Assembly: GCA_945890485.1 (NCBI GenBank)
Contig: CAMDCN010000003.1
Coordinates: forward strand, 124,001 to 188,000
Length of the DNA stretch: 64,000 nucleotides
From: Candidatus Sulfopaludibacter sp. SbA3
Lineage (GTDB): Bacteria > Acidobacteriota > Terriglobia > Bryobacterales > Bryobacteraceae
Direction: 5' to 3'
Below the pieces are notes generated by a model. It did no database searches. It had not been told where the DNA came from and was given only the letters and a program-made list of their open reading frames with translations. Position numbers and translations under genes: made by a program. Within the stretch, counting starts at the first letter, position 1. Every line of letters begins with the position of its first letter. Below, one piece after another: positions 33,177-44,827 of this stretch.

Positions 33177-33923
33177 ATGTTGAAGATTCAGGGCATCCTC
33201 GTTCCGGTTTCGACACCGTTTGATCATCGCGGCGACGTCTACAAGGCAAAGCTGAAAAGCAATGTGGAGCGGCTGAACGCGATCAGTCTCGCAGGGTATG
33301 TGGCTGGCGGTTCTCTGCTGACGGCAGAGGAGAAAGTCCTGGTTTGGGAGTTGGTGGCGGCGAGTGCGAAGCCGGGCAAGCTGCTGGGGGCGGCGGCATC
33401 GGCGCCGAGTGTTCGGGAGACGGTGGCGTTAGCCAACCGGGCGGCGGAGTTGGGATATCACTTTGCGTTCGTGGGGGCGGCCGCGGAGTTCGGCGGAGAG
33501 ACACGCACTCTCTACTACCGGTCAGTTGCGGACGCCTCGCGGATTCCGGTGGTCGTGGACGGGGATTTGGCGCCGGAGCATCCGAACATCTTGAAAGTGG
33601 CGTTGACGCAGGAGTCGGCGCGTCTGTTCGGCGCCTTCAAAGACGGCGCGACGGCGGCGCTGGTTCCCGTGGCGAATGCGATTCCGTATTCAGTGCAACT
33701 GGTCTGGGAGGCCTACCGCCAGCGGGAAGACGAAGCGGGGGCGGACTGGCAGGAACGGATCCGGCCGCTAGTGGCCTTGGTGGAGGCGCACGGGACGCCG
33801 GCTCTGAAGTGCGCGATGGATTTGAACAGTTACTACGGTGGCGTGCCGCGGTTGCCGTTGACGCCGGTTGCGGAATGGGTCAAACCGGCGATTGCGGCGG
33901 CGCTGCACGATCTCAAGAGTTGA
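33177..33923 (+). CDS. Divergent dihydrodipicolinate synthase-family aldolase
   Basis: The 248-residue protein has a DapA/NAL-type barrel: GILVPVSTPFDHRGDV at the start, and FGAFKDGA in the position of the Schiff-base Lys. It is shorter than the usual 290-300. The GTTGE motif is reduced to GGSLLTAEE, and the YN.P block that carries the catalytic Tyr reads VDGDLAP. So the Lys is kept but Thr-Thr and Tyr seem lost. It may be an aldolase with other chemistry or an inactive relative. It does not look like lysine-pathway DapA. TAGTGT lies six bases before the ATG. Confidence 0.65.
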   Translation: MLKIQGILVPVSTPFDHRGDVYKAKLKSNVERLNAISLAGYVAGGSLLTAEEKVLVWELVAASAKPGKLLGAAASAPSVRETVALANRAAELGYHFAFVGAAAEFGGETRTLYYRSVADASRIPVVVDGDLAPEHPNILKVALTQESARLFGAFKDGATAALVPVANAIPYSVQLVWEAYRQREDEAGADWQERIRPLVALVEAHGTPALKCAMDLNSYYGGVPRLPLTPVAEWVKPAIAAALHDLKS

Positions 33924-33929
33924 TATGAT
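33924..33929 (+). promoter_or_regulatory. Candidate -10 box (TATGAT) for the DUF4440 gene
   Basis: TATGAT ends eight bases before the ATG at 33938, giving a predicted leader of about two bases. No Shine-Dalgarno site is seen. Confidence 0.4.
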
Positions 33930-33937
33930 CGGGTTCC

Positions 33938-34336
33938 ATGAAAACGATCCTAGGAATTTTTATGCTTGCTGCTGCTAGTTTCGGCCAGGCCGAATCGGAA
34001 GTGAAGGCGGTCCACGCCGAGTATGTGAAAGCCGCCAAGGCGGGAGACACGGCGACGCTGAATAAGCTGTTCGCGCCGGAGTTGCAGTATAGCCACTCGA
34101 ACGCGCTGCTTGAAGACAAGGCGACGGCTGTGGCGGCGCTGGCCAAGGGCAAGCCCACCTTTCAGGTACACAGCGAGGCGATCAAGGTCTACGGCAACAC
34201 TGCCACCATCCGGGCCCGCGTGACATCCATTGCGAGCCCGAATCTCGAGATGACCGTGCTGCTGGTGTGGGTGAAGAACGGCAGCCAGTGGCAGTTGGTA
34301 CAGCGCCAAACGACACGCGTACCCGCGAAGAGCTAA
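33938..34336 (+). CDS. Exported DUF4440 / SnoaL-like (NTF2-fold) protein
   Basis: The 132-residue protein has a signal peptide (MKTILGIFMLAAASFGQ) and the cone-shaped NTF2-like fold typical of DUF4440: VKAVHAEYVKAAKAGDTATLNKLFAPELQYSHSN, then alternating strands ending in GSQWQLVQRQTTRV. Such proteins are small ligand-binding or isomerase-like domains; no function is known. Its stop overlaps that of the convergent enolase-family gene (4 bp, tail to tail). Confidence 0.78.
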   Translation: MKTILGIFMLAAASFGQAESEVKAVHAEYVKAAKAGDTATLNKLFAPELQYSHSNALLEDKATAVAALAKGKPTFQVHSEAIKVYGNTATIRARVTSIASPNLEMTVLLVWVKNGSQWQLVQRQTTRVPAKS

Positions 34337-35562
34337 ATGTAAGCAACCGAACCGTCGACGTGGTAATCGAAACCACGGCGCCACGGTTTGGACGGCATCC
34401 GGCGGAGGGCGTCCTCATTGAGTTCGACGCCCCAGCCGGGCTTGGTTGGCAGTGGGATGTAGCCGTCCTTAACCATGAGCGGCTCCTTAAGCAGGTCCTT
34501 GCGTGGGGAGACGTCGTCGGGGTGATATTCGAGGACGAAAAAGTTCGGCGTGGCGGCGGCGAAGTGGACGTTGACCACGGTCGCTAGCGGGCCCATCGGG
34601 TTATGCGGCGCAACCATCACATAGTGGGCTTCGGCCATCGCGGCGATCTTCCGCATCTCCCAAAGGCCGCCACAGACGCAGATATCCGGCTGAATGATAT
34701 CCAGCGACTGGTTGGAGAGGATCTTGCGGAACTCGTGCCGGGTGTAGTTGCATTCGCCGCTGGCGAGCGGGATGTTGACGTGGTCAGCCAGTTTCCCCAT
34801 CGCGTCCTCGTTTTCCGGCCGAATCGGTTCTTCGAGCCAGGCGGGTTGATACGGCTCAATGGCCTGGGCGAGACGGACGGCGCGGCTGACTTCAAGGAAT
34901 CGCGCGTGGATGTCGCAGCCGATATCGACGTTCGGCCCCACGGCTTCGCGGACGGCGCGGACGCGGGCGGCGGCACCGAGGGTAACGGCGTTATAGGAGA
35001 GTTGGTTGTCCTTCGGCGGTTGGGGGCGCATCTTCAGGCAGGTGTAGCCGTACTTGGCGACGAGCGCCTTGGCATTGGCGGCGATCTCATCCGGGGTGTT
35101 GCCGCCGACGGATTGATAGACGCGGATCTTCTCGCGGACCTTGCCGCCGAGGAGCATGTAGACCGGAAGCCCGGCGGACTTTCCGGCGATGTCCCATAGG
35201 GCGTGTTCGATGCCGGAGATAGCCGCATTGACGACGAGCCCGCCGGGGAAGCGGGTGAAGTTCATCATCATGTTGTACAGGTGCTCGATGTTGCGTGGGT
35301 CCTGGCCAACCAGCCAGCTTTTGAAATCGGCGACCACGGCGGCCGTGGCTTCGTCGGGGCCGCAGGAGTAGGCTTCGCCGATGCCGGTGTGGCCCTGGTC
35401 GGTTTCGACTTTGACGAAGCATGTATTACGGCTGCCGGTGCCGACGAGGATGGTCTTGATGTCGGTAATCTTCAGCGCCGGTTTGCCTCCCGGCTGGGCG
35501 GCTTGGAGCGCGGGCACGGCGCTGGCGGCGAGGGCGTGTTCAAAGAAGGCGCGGCGTTTCAT
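34333..35562 (-). CDS. Enolase-superfamily sugar-acid dehydratase (galactonate dehydratase/MR-like)
   Basis: The 409-residue protein has a Tat-like N-terminus (KRRAFFEHALAASAVPALQA) and a mandelate-racemase-type capping domain plus barrel. Catalytic and metal residues appear as CLKMRP, DIHARF, WLEEPIRPEN and ASGECNYTR, with the His base in APHNPMGP. This set fits D-galactonate- or similar sugar-acid dehydratases. The Tat signal on an enolase-superfamily enzyme is unusual and suggests export. The ATG at 35562 begins that signal. TAGAAT lies ten bases upstream on its strand. Its end overlaps the DUF4440 gene by 4 bp. Confidence 0.82.
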   Translation of the reverse strand: MKRRAFFEHALAASAVPALQAAQPGGKPALKITDIKTILVGTGSRNTCFVKVETDQGHTGIGEAYSCGPDEATAAVVADFKSWLVGQDPRNIEHLYNMMMNFTRFPGGLVVNAAISGIEHALWDIAGKSAGLPVYMLLGGKVREKIRVYQSVGGNTPDEIAANAKALVAKYGYTCLKMRPQPPKDNQLSYNAVTLGAAARVRAVREAVGPNVDIGCDIHARFLEVSRAVRLAQAIEPYQPAWLEEPIRPENEDAMGKLADHVNIPLASGECNYTRHEFRKILSNQSLDIIQPDICVCGGLWEMRKIAAMAEAHYVMVAPHNPMGPLATVVNVHFAAATPNFFVLEYHPDDVSPRKDLLKEPLMVKDGYIPLPTKPGWGVELNEDALRRMPSKPWRRGFDYHVDGSVAYI

Positions 35563-35594
35563 CGTGCCGCGAATTCTATCAGAGCGGGAGACGG

Positions 35595-36227
35595 TTAGTG
35601 GCAGCCGAGGCAGCGGAAGTCGCGGCCGTGGCACACGGTGCAGGTTTCGCGTTCGAGTTTGTCTTTGAAGCGGTTGTGGCGATCGATGTAGCCGGGCGTG
35701 TGGGTGGCGGGCAGTAGCTTGGCCGGTTCTGCGTGGCACTGTTCGCAGGTGAAGGGCGGATCGATCTTCGTGTGGCAGGTGAGGCAGTCGGCCATGTGGG
35801 GGAAGTGGGACGATTTTTCGGCGACGGCGACGCTTTGCTCGATGCCTTGGTGGCAGGCGGCGCAGGCGTTCTTCGAGTCCAGATGGGCGGCGCGGGCGGT
35901 GCCTTCAGCCTTCGTGCCGAGCCAAGTGCCGGCGGTGATGGCCCCGCGGAAGGCGGGGGCGAGGTTGCCCAGTTTGGTGTGTACCGAATGATTGAACTTG
36001 TCGACGGTGCGCCTGTCCGGAGCCTTGACGGAGACCTCGCCTGGCTTATGGCACGAAGCGCAGACGGCCGCGTCCGGCAAGTTGTTGTCGGCGGCGGTGG
36101 TGGACTGCGCAACCTTCTGGTGACAGGTGACGCAGTTCAACTTGAGAGCGAGATGTTGTTGATGGGAGAACGGTGCGGCCGCGGCAAGGGCGGCGCACAG
36201 GATCAGCCCTTGTAGGAGATACGCCAA
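35595..36227 (-). CDS. Periplasmic heptaheme c-type cytochrome
   Basis: The 210-residue protein has a signal peptide (about 1-18) and seven CXXCH sites at residues 32-36, 56-60, 122-126, 148-152, 161-165, 196-200 and 206-210. The last haem His is also the last residue of the protein. A His-rich stretch (HFPHM, HNRF, HSVHT) can supply sixth ligands. It begins inside the end of the PQQ dehydrogenase gene (25-bp overlap), so the two are translated together. The natural reading is that it accepts electrons from that dehydrogenase. It resembles cytochrome c3/c7-type carriers but is not identical to any I can name. Confidence 0.9.
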   Translation of the reverse strand: MAYLLQGLILCAALAAAAPFSHQQHLALKLNCVTCHQKVAQSTTAADNNLPDAAVCASCHKPGEVSVKAPDRRTVDKFNHSVHTKLGNLAPAFRGAITAGTWLGTKAEGTARAAHLDSKNACAACHQGIEQSVAVAEKSSHFPHMADCLTCHTKIDPPFTCEQCHAEPAKLLPATHTPGYIDRHNRFKDKLERETCTVCHGRDFRCLGCH

Positions 36228-37381
36228 ACCTTGTTGCCCCCATCGTCGGAGAGAAGCAGACTGCCATCGGGCAGTTGCAGGAAGCCTACCGGGCGGCCCC
36301 AGACTTCGCGCTTATCGGGGGCAAGCATCCACCCGGTGAGGAAGTCCTCCTTCGGGCCGACGGGTTTGCCGCCCTTGAAAGGAACGAAGGCGATGGAGTA
36401 GCCGATGCGCTGCGAACGGTTCCAGGAGCCGTGCTGGGCGACGAAGACGCCTTCCTTGTACTTCTTGGGGAACTGGCTCCCGGTATAGAAGAGCATGTCG
36501 ATGACGGCCACGTGCGCGCCCATAACGAAGTCCGGCTCAAGGGTTTTCTTGACCAGATCGGGGTTCTTGCCTTTATTGGTCGGGTCTTCGTTGGGGCCGG
36601 TGTAGGCGTAGGGCCAGCCGTAGAAGCCGCCGTCTTTCACCTTGACGAGATAGTCGGGGACGAGATCGTCGCCGAGGCCATCACGTTCCTGAACAGCGGC
36701 CCAGATTTCGTCAGTGCCGGGTCGGTGGCTGAGACCGATGATGTTGCGCAGGCCAGAAGCGTAGATGCGGTGGCCGGATCCGTCGGGGTTGTATTCGTTC
36801 AGGGCCGCGCGGCGGGGATCTTCGCCGACCGTGGCGTTCGACTCCGAGCCGCAACTGACGTACATCTTGTCCTTCTTCAGATCGAAGAGGATGGTGCGGG
36901 AGTTGTGGCCTTTGCCGAGGCCCGCATAGGAGACGACCTCTTCGCCTTTACCAGCGCTCAGCGCTTTCGAGTCGTATTTATAGCGTTTGATGGATGTCGG
37001 CTCGCCGACGTAGAGCCAGTCTTTGTAAAAGGCGAGGCCGTAGGGCCGATCGAGACCTTCGATGATCTTCTTCTTGTCTTTGCCGTTGTTGGTGAGGGCA
37101 TAGACGACGCCGTTCGGGGCGATATTGGTGTCGGTGATGAGGATCTCGCCGTTCGCACCCTGGAGCATGAAACGGGGGCGGGAGAAGCCACCTGTGGAAA
37201 ACTCTTCGATGGAGAAGCCCGCGGGAAGTTTCAGTTGGGCGCCGTCGGGGCGAGAGACTACTTGAGGCCGGTTGTTGGAAGAGGGGGTGGCGTAGGGGGC
37301 CGGGAGGGTGATCTTGCTCTTTTGAGCGAAGGCTGCGCCGGAAGCGGCAATAGCGGAAAGGGTGAACAGACGACGTTGCAT
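36203..37381 (-). CDS. PQQ-type sorbosone/glucose dehydrogenase-like exported protein
   Basis: The 392-residue protein has a signal peptide (MQRRLFTLSAIAASGAAFAQ) and a six-bladed beta propeller of the GSDH family: LDRPYGLAFYKDWLYVG, ASGLRNIIGLSHRPGTDEIWAAVQERD, VAQHGSWNRSQRIGY and LQLPDGSLLLSDDGG. Such proteins oxidise sugars using PQQ in the periplasm. No cytochrome motif is present in it, but the next gene (25-bp overlap) encodes a heptaheme cytochrome. A GAGGAG Shine-Dalgarno site precedes the ATG and lies in the stem of a long inverted repeat. TAGAAT upstream is a plausible promoter. Confidence 0.82.
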   Translation of the reverse strand: MQRRLFTLSAIAASGAAFAQKSKITLPAPYATPSSNNRPQVVSRPDGAQLKLPAGFSIEEFSTGGFSRPRFMLQGANGEILITDTNIAPNGVVYALTNNGKDKKKIIEGLDRPYGLAFYKDWLYVGEPTSIKRYKYDSKALSAGKGEEVVSYAGLGKGHNSRTILFDLKKDKMYVSCGSESNATVGEDPRRAALNEYNPDGSGHRIYASGLRNIIGLSHRPGTDEIWAAVQERDGLGDDLVPDYLVKVKDGGFYGWPYAYTGPNEDPTNKGKNPDLVKKTLEPDFVMGAHVAVIDMLFYTGSQFPKKYKEGVFVAQHGSWNRSQRIGYSIAFVPFKGGKPVGPKEDFLTGWMLAPDKREVWGRPVGFLQLPDGSLLLSDDGGNKVWRISYKG

Positions 37382-37382
37382 T

Positions 37383-37425
37383 GGGACTCCTCGAAGGCTT
37401 TATTCTATCGCCCTCGAAGAGTCCC
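37383..37425 (-). promoter_or_regulatory. 16-bp imperfect hairpin with the GSDH Shine-Dalgarno site in its stem and a -10 box in its loop
   Basis: Arms 37383-37398 and 37410-37425 pair with two mismatches. On the minus strand the downstream arm contains GAGGAG and ends 1 base before the GSDH ATG. The loop holds TAGAAT (37402-37407 reversed), a -10 candidate. It may act as a terminator of the porin transcript, as a translation switch, or both. Confidence 0.5.
37402..37407 (-). promoter_or_regulatory. Candidate -10 box (TAGAAT) for the GSDH gene
   Basis: Read on the minus strand, TAGAAT lies about 20 bases before the ATG at 37381, with GAGGAG between. This predicts a short leader with a ribosome site, unlike the leaderless genes nearby. 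Confidence 0.45.
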
Positions 37426-37437
37426 GATGGGGTGGGT

Positions 37438-38550
37438 TTACATGCCGAAGAAGGCGACGAAACCGATGAGCAGGGTGGACTGCGACTTCGCGCTGCCGTT
37501 CTCGTTGCCGCGATCGAAGTAGGGCTGGTTCGACCAATCCTTCCGGTATTCGAGGCGGCTGAGGAGGCCCTGGGCCCACTTGTATTCGCCGGTCATGGTG
37601 AAGGTGTTCAGCTTCTGCGCCTTACCGGTGATGAAGCCGTCACGGTCATTGTAGTGCTCGTAACGGGGGGTGATGGCGACGGTCTTCGAGACCTGGAACT
37701 TCGAGGCGATGCCGATGGCGACCCAAGTGTCGCTGCCGCCGCTCAAGCGCCGGTCGGCGCCGTAGTCGAAGTTGATGTACATGGCCGTCTTGTCGTTGGG
37801 GTTGATGTTCAGCACCGTGTCGTAGAAGTTGCGGAAGCCTTTGTTGGTGCCGGTCTTTTCTGGGCCGGTGTAGTAGTTGTTGAACCAGGAGACCTTGGAA
37901 CCGGTCCACGCCGTGGTGAAGCCCAGCGTTTTGCCGCTATTGTTGTCTTCGACGTTGTTCCAGCCGTTGACCAATTGGACGCCGGCGGAGAAGGACTTGG
38001 TCAGCGGCTTGGTCAGGCGGAGGCCGGTGTGATAGTACGGCCCGTTGGCGTACAAGTAACCGCGGGAGTAGTTGCCCGACAGGTGCGTCTCGGTGAGCTC
38101 GGCGCCGGCGGAAGTGTAGAATTTGCCGAAGTCGATTTGCAGGCCGCCTGCGTTCTTGGGCTTGAGGCTGACGTAGGCCTGCGGAATGTAGCGGACGATA
38201 TCAGTGCCGGCGGGGTCGGTGGCGTGGAAGATCTCCCAGGCGCGGCCGAAGCCCACATCAATCTTGAAACCAACCGGATCAGCGTCGTGTTCAAAGGTCA
38301 GTTTGGTCATGTTCAACGTCATGGAATTGGACTTGACGTCGAAGTTGCGCAACACGTTGTTGCCGGAAGCGGGATTGCCGAAGTTCTTGCTGTAGTAGCC
38401 GTCGATCAAACCGCTGATCTTGATCGAGCCAACAGTCCAGGGGGCCGCCGCGGCCGGAGCAGGGTCGGGCGCAGGCGCGGTGGTCTGCGCAAAAATGCCG
38501 GTCCCCGCAAAAGACAACACGACGAGGGTGAGATTCGCCGGAATCTTCAT
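37438..38550 (-). CDS. Outer-membrane beta-barrel porin (OmpL/Bbp2-like)
   Basis: The 370-residue protein has a signal peptide (about 1-21), a Pro/Ala linker and a barrel of alternating strands: SGLIDGYYSKNFG, NMTKLTFEHDADP, VAITPRYEHYND, with a C-terminal Phe-Gly-Met. This fits the putative beta-barrel porin-2 (Bbp2/OmpL) family, which forms general or specific pores in the outer membrane. A GGAG site lies before the ATG at 38550. It is divergent from the ammonium transporter gene with 225 bp between, so a role in letting small nitrogen or organic solutes pass is possible. The specificity is not readable. Confidence 0.78.
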   Translation of the reverse strand: MKIPANLTLVVLSFAGTGIFAQTTAPAPDPAPAAAAPWTVGSIKISGLIDGYYSKNFGNPASGNNVLRNFDVKSNSMTLNMTKLTFEHDADPVGFKIDVGFGRAWEIFHATDPAGTDIVRYIPQAYVSLKPKNAGGLQIDFGKFYTSAGAELTETHLSGNYSRGYLYANGPYYHTGLRLTKPLTKSFSAGVQLVNGWNNVEDNNSGKTLGFTTAWTGSKVSWFNNYYTGPEKTGTNKGFRNFYDTVLNINPNDKTAMYINFDYGADRRLSGGSDTWVAIGIASKFQVSKTVAITPRYEHYNDRDGFITGKAQKLNTFTMTGEYKWAQGLLSRLEYRKDWSNQPYFDRGNENGSAKSQSTLLIGFVAFFGM

Positions 38551-38775
38551 TGAGAGTTCTCCAGTTTTGATTAGGGTGAGTGGGAACGACGGGGTTCCTG
38601 AGGAGAATACCGAATCGCTTAGCTGGAGGGCCAATAGATAATTTCAATCGCTTGAATAGCAATGTTCGATTTCCCATGGAGATACGGGCGTAGCATCATG
38701 ACTAACGATGCACTGTCGCAAGTCGGCCCTGTCCGCACGACTTCCTCACACTCACCACTCCAATCGAGGTGTTTC

Positions 38776-42941
<4,166 letters not shown>

Positions 42942-42957
<16 letters not shown>

Positions 42958-44282
42958 CGCGGCGAAGCGTGCTGGCGGCGATGGCGGCGCCCGCCGCGCG
43001 CCGGCCGAATATTCTGCTGCTGCTGCCGGACCAGTGGCGGCCGGACTGGATGCCTGGACAGCCGGAGATTCCAGTCCGGTTGCCGAACGTGGAGCGCCTG
43101 ATGGCGCGGGGCGTACGGTTTGTCAACGCGATTACCCCTTCGCCGCTTTGCGCGCCCGCCCGCGCTTGCCTGGCTTCGGGCAAGGAGTATGCGCGGTGCG
43201 GCGTCGCGTCGAACGCCTTCGACTATCCGCTGAACCAGCAGACCTACTATCAATTGCTGCGGGGTGCGGGTTACCACGTGATGGGCTGCGGGAAACTGGA
43301 CCTGCACAAGAAGAATTTGGACTGGGGGCTGGACGGGCAGCGCCTGCTACGGGAGTGGGGCTTCTCCGACGGAATCGACAACGCCGGCAAGATGGATGCG
43401 GTGCGCAGCGGGTTGCCCGTGCCGAGGGATCCATACATGAAGCTGTTGCACGACCGCGGAATGGCGGAAGTGCATGTGAAGGACATGCGGGCGCGGAAAG
43501 CGCACGACGGAACCTACCCGACGCCGCTGCCAGACGACCTGTATTGTGACAATTTCATTACACGCAACGCATTGACGCTGTTGGGCCGGGCACCCAGTAA
43601 CCAGCCATGGCATCTCACCGTCAATTTTACGGGTCCGCACGACCCGTTGGACATCACGGCATCTATGGAAAAGACCGCACGCGATCGACGCTATCCTCAG
43701 CCGAACCGCAATACGCAGGATTCGCCGGAGCATCATGTGGCGGTGCGGCAGAATTACTCCGCAATGTGCGAAAACATCGACCGGGGAATCGGCGAGATCC
43801 TGGCCGCGGTAGCCACGCGGGGCGAACTGGACAATACGCTGGTCGTGTTTTCCTCCGACCATGGCGAGATGCTGGGAGACCACAACCGCTGGGGTAAGCA
43901 TGTGCCGTATCAGCCCTCGTTGGGCGTGCCGCTGGTGATAGCGGGACCGGGCGTAAAGGCCCGGGGCACAAGCCGGGCGCTGGTGACCTTGATGGACCTG
44001 GCCGCGACGTTTTTGGATTGTGCCGGCTTGCCCGTTCCGGCAGCGATGGATAGCCGGTCGCTGCGCCCTTTGCTGGCCGGCAAAACGCGAAAGCATCGGC
44101 AGCATCTGGTAGCGGGCCTGGCAGAATGGCGGCTGGTTTGGGACGGGCGGTACAAACTGATCGAAGGCTTCGAAAAAGCGCCCCAATTGTTTGACCTGAA
44201 GTCTGATCCATTAGAGAATCTAAATCTGTGGCAAGCGGAGAGGCGGATCCGGACCCACTTGAAAACTCTGCTCCCCGCCTGA
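42942..44282 (+). CDS. Exported sulfatase (formylglycine CAPAR type)
   Basis: The 446-residue sulfatase has a Tat-like signal (LTRRSVLAAMAAPAARR), the metal-binding LLLPDQWRPD, the modifiable Cys in PLCAPARACLASGK, and FSSDHGEMLGDHNRWGKH further on. C-A-P-A-R is a valid formylglycine site, but the fourth position is Ala where the other two sulfatases have Ser. It should cleave organic sulfate esters in the periplasm. The GTG at 42942 overlaps glnD by 16 bp, so it is tied to the nitrogen-control operon, an odd combination. Confidence 0.88.
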
Positions 44283-44313
44283 AAAAAATTAATCCGGTCA
44301 AAGTAATCCGATT

Positions 44314-44319
44314 TATACT
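44314..44319 (+). promoter_or_regulatory. Candidate -10 box (TATACT) for the Rieske gene
   Basis: TATACT ends eight bases before the ATG at 44328, giving a predicted leader of two bases. The surrounding 45 bp are A+T rich. No -35 consensus is obvious. Confidence 0.45.
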
Positions 44320-44327
44320 CAAGACAT

Positions 44328-44825
44328 ATGAAGTCGCCTTCACCCGAGGAGCCGCGCCGCGGATTTCTCATCGCCTCCATTAACGGCCTGATGGGCCTGA
44401 TCACGGCAGCCTTAGCGCTGCCTTCCGCCGGGTATTTGCTGGGCGGATCGAAAGCGAAACGACCGGCGGATTGGGTTCCGGCGGGCGACCTCGCGAAACT
44501 GGAAGAAAACGTGCCCGAACAGATTGTTTTTGAACGGGTGCGCCGGGACGGCTGGAAGACGGTGAAGGAAAAAGCCAGCGCCTGGATGGTGAAGACGAGC
44601 GATAAGGAAGTGGTGGCTTTCTCCCCGGTGTGCACTCACCTGGGTTGCGCGGTGAGCTGGGACACTTCGGCAAAGACCTTCGCCTGCCCTTGCCATACCT
44701 CGAGCTTCGGTACGGACGGCAAGGTGCTGGCCGGTCCGGCGCCGCGCTCGCTGGACCGTTTTGCGGTGAAGATGGACGGGTCGACGATTCTTTTGGGCGA
44801 GATTCGCCAGGCCGACAAGGCATAG
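44328..44825 (+). CDS. qcrA: Rieske iron-sulfur protein of a cytochrome bc-type complex
   Basis: The 165-residue protein has an RRGFLIASINGLMGLITAALALPSAGYLLGG signal-anchor with a Tat-like twin Arg. The [2Fe-2S] site is made by CTHLGC (Cys102, His104) and CPCHTSSFG (Cys120, His123). Such proteins carry electrons from quinol to cytochrome c in the complex III family. It is followed, 2 bp after its stop, by the fused cytochrome b gene. The pair is complete for a b-Rieske module, and no separate c1 gene is present. Confidence 0.93.
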   Translation: MKSPSPEEPRRGFLIASINGLMGLITAALALPSAGYLLGGSKAKRPADWVPAGDLAKLEENVPEQIVFERVRRDGWKTVKEKASAWMVKTSDKEVVAFSPVCTHLGCAVSWDTSAKTFACPCHTSSFGTDGKVLAGPAPRSLDRFAVKMDGSTILLGEIRQADKA

Positions 44826-44827
44826 CC

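Noticed and set aside
36173-37522. 449-codon + strand open frame at 36.2-37.5 kb
   Set aside because: It is the shadow of the PQQ dehydrogenase gene, which has family motifs and a signal peptide.
38551-38775. Sigma-54 (-24/-12) promoter before amtB
   Set aside because: I scanned both strands for GG-N10-GC in the right context and found no convincing match.
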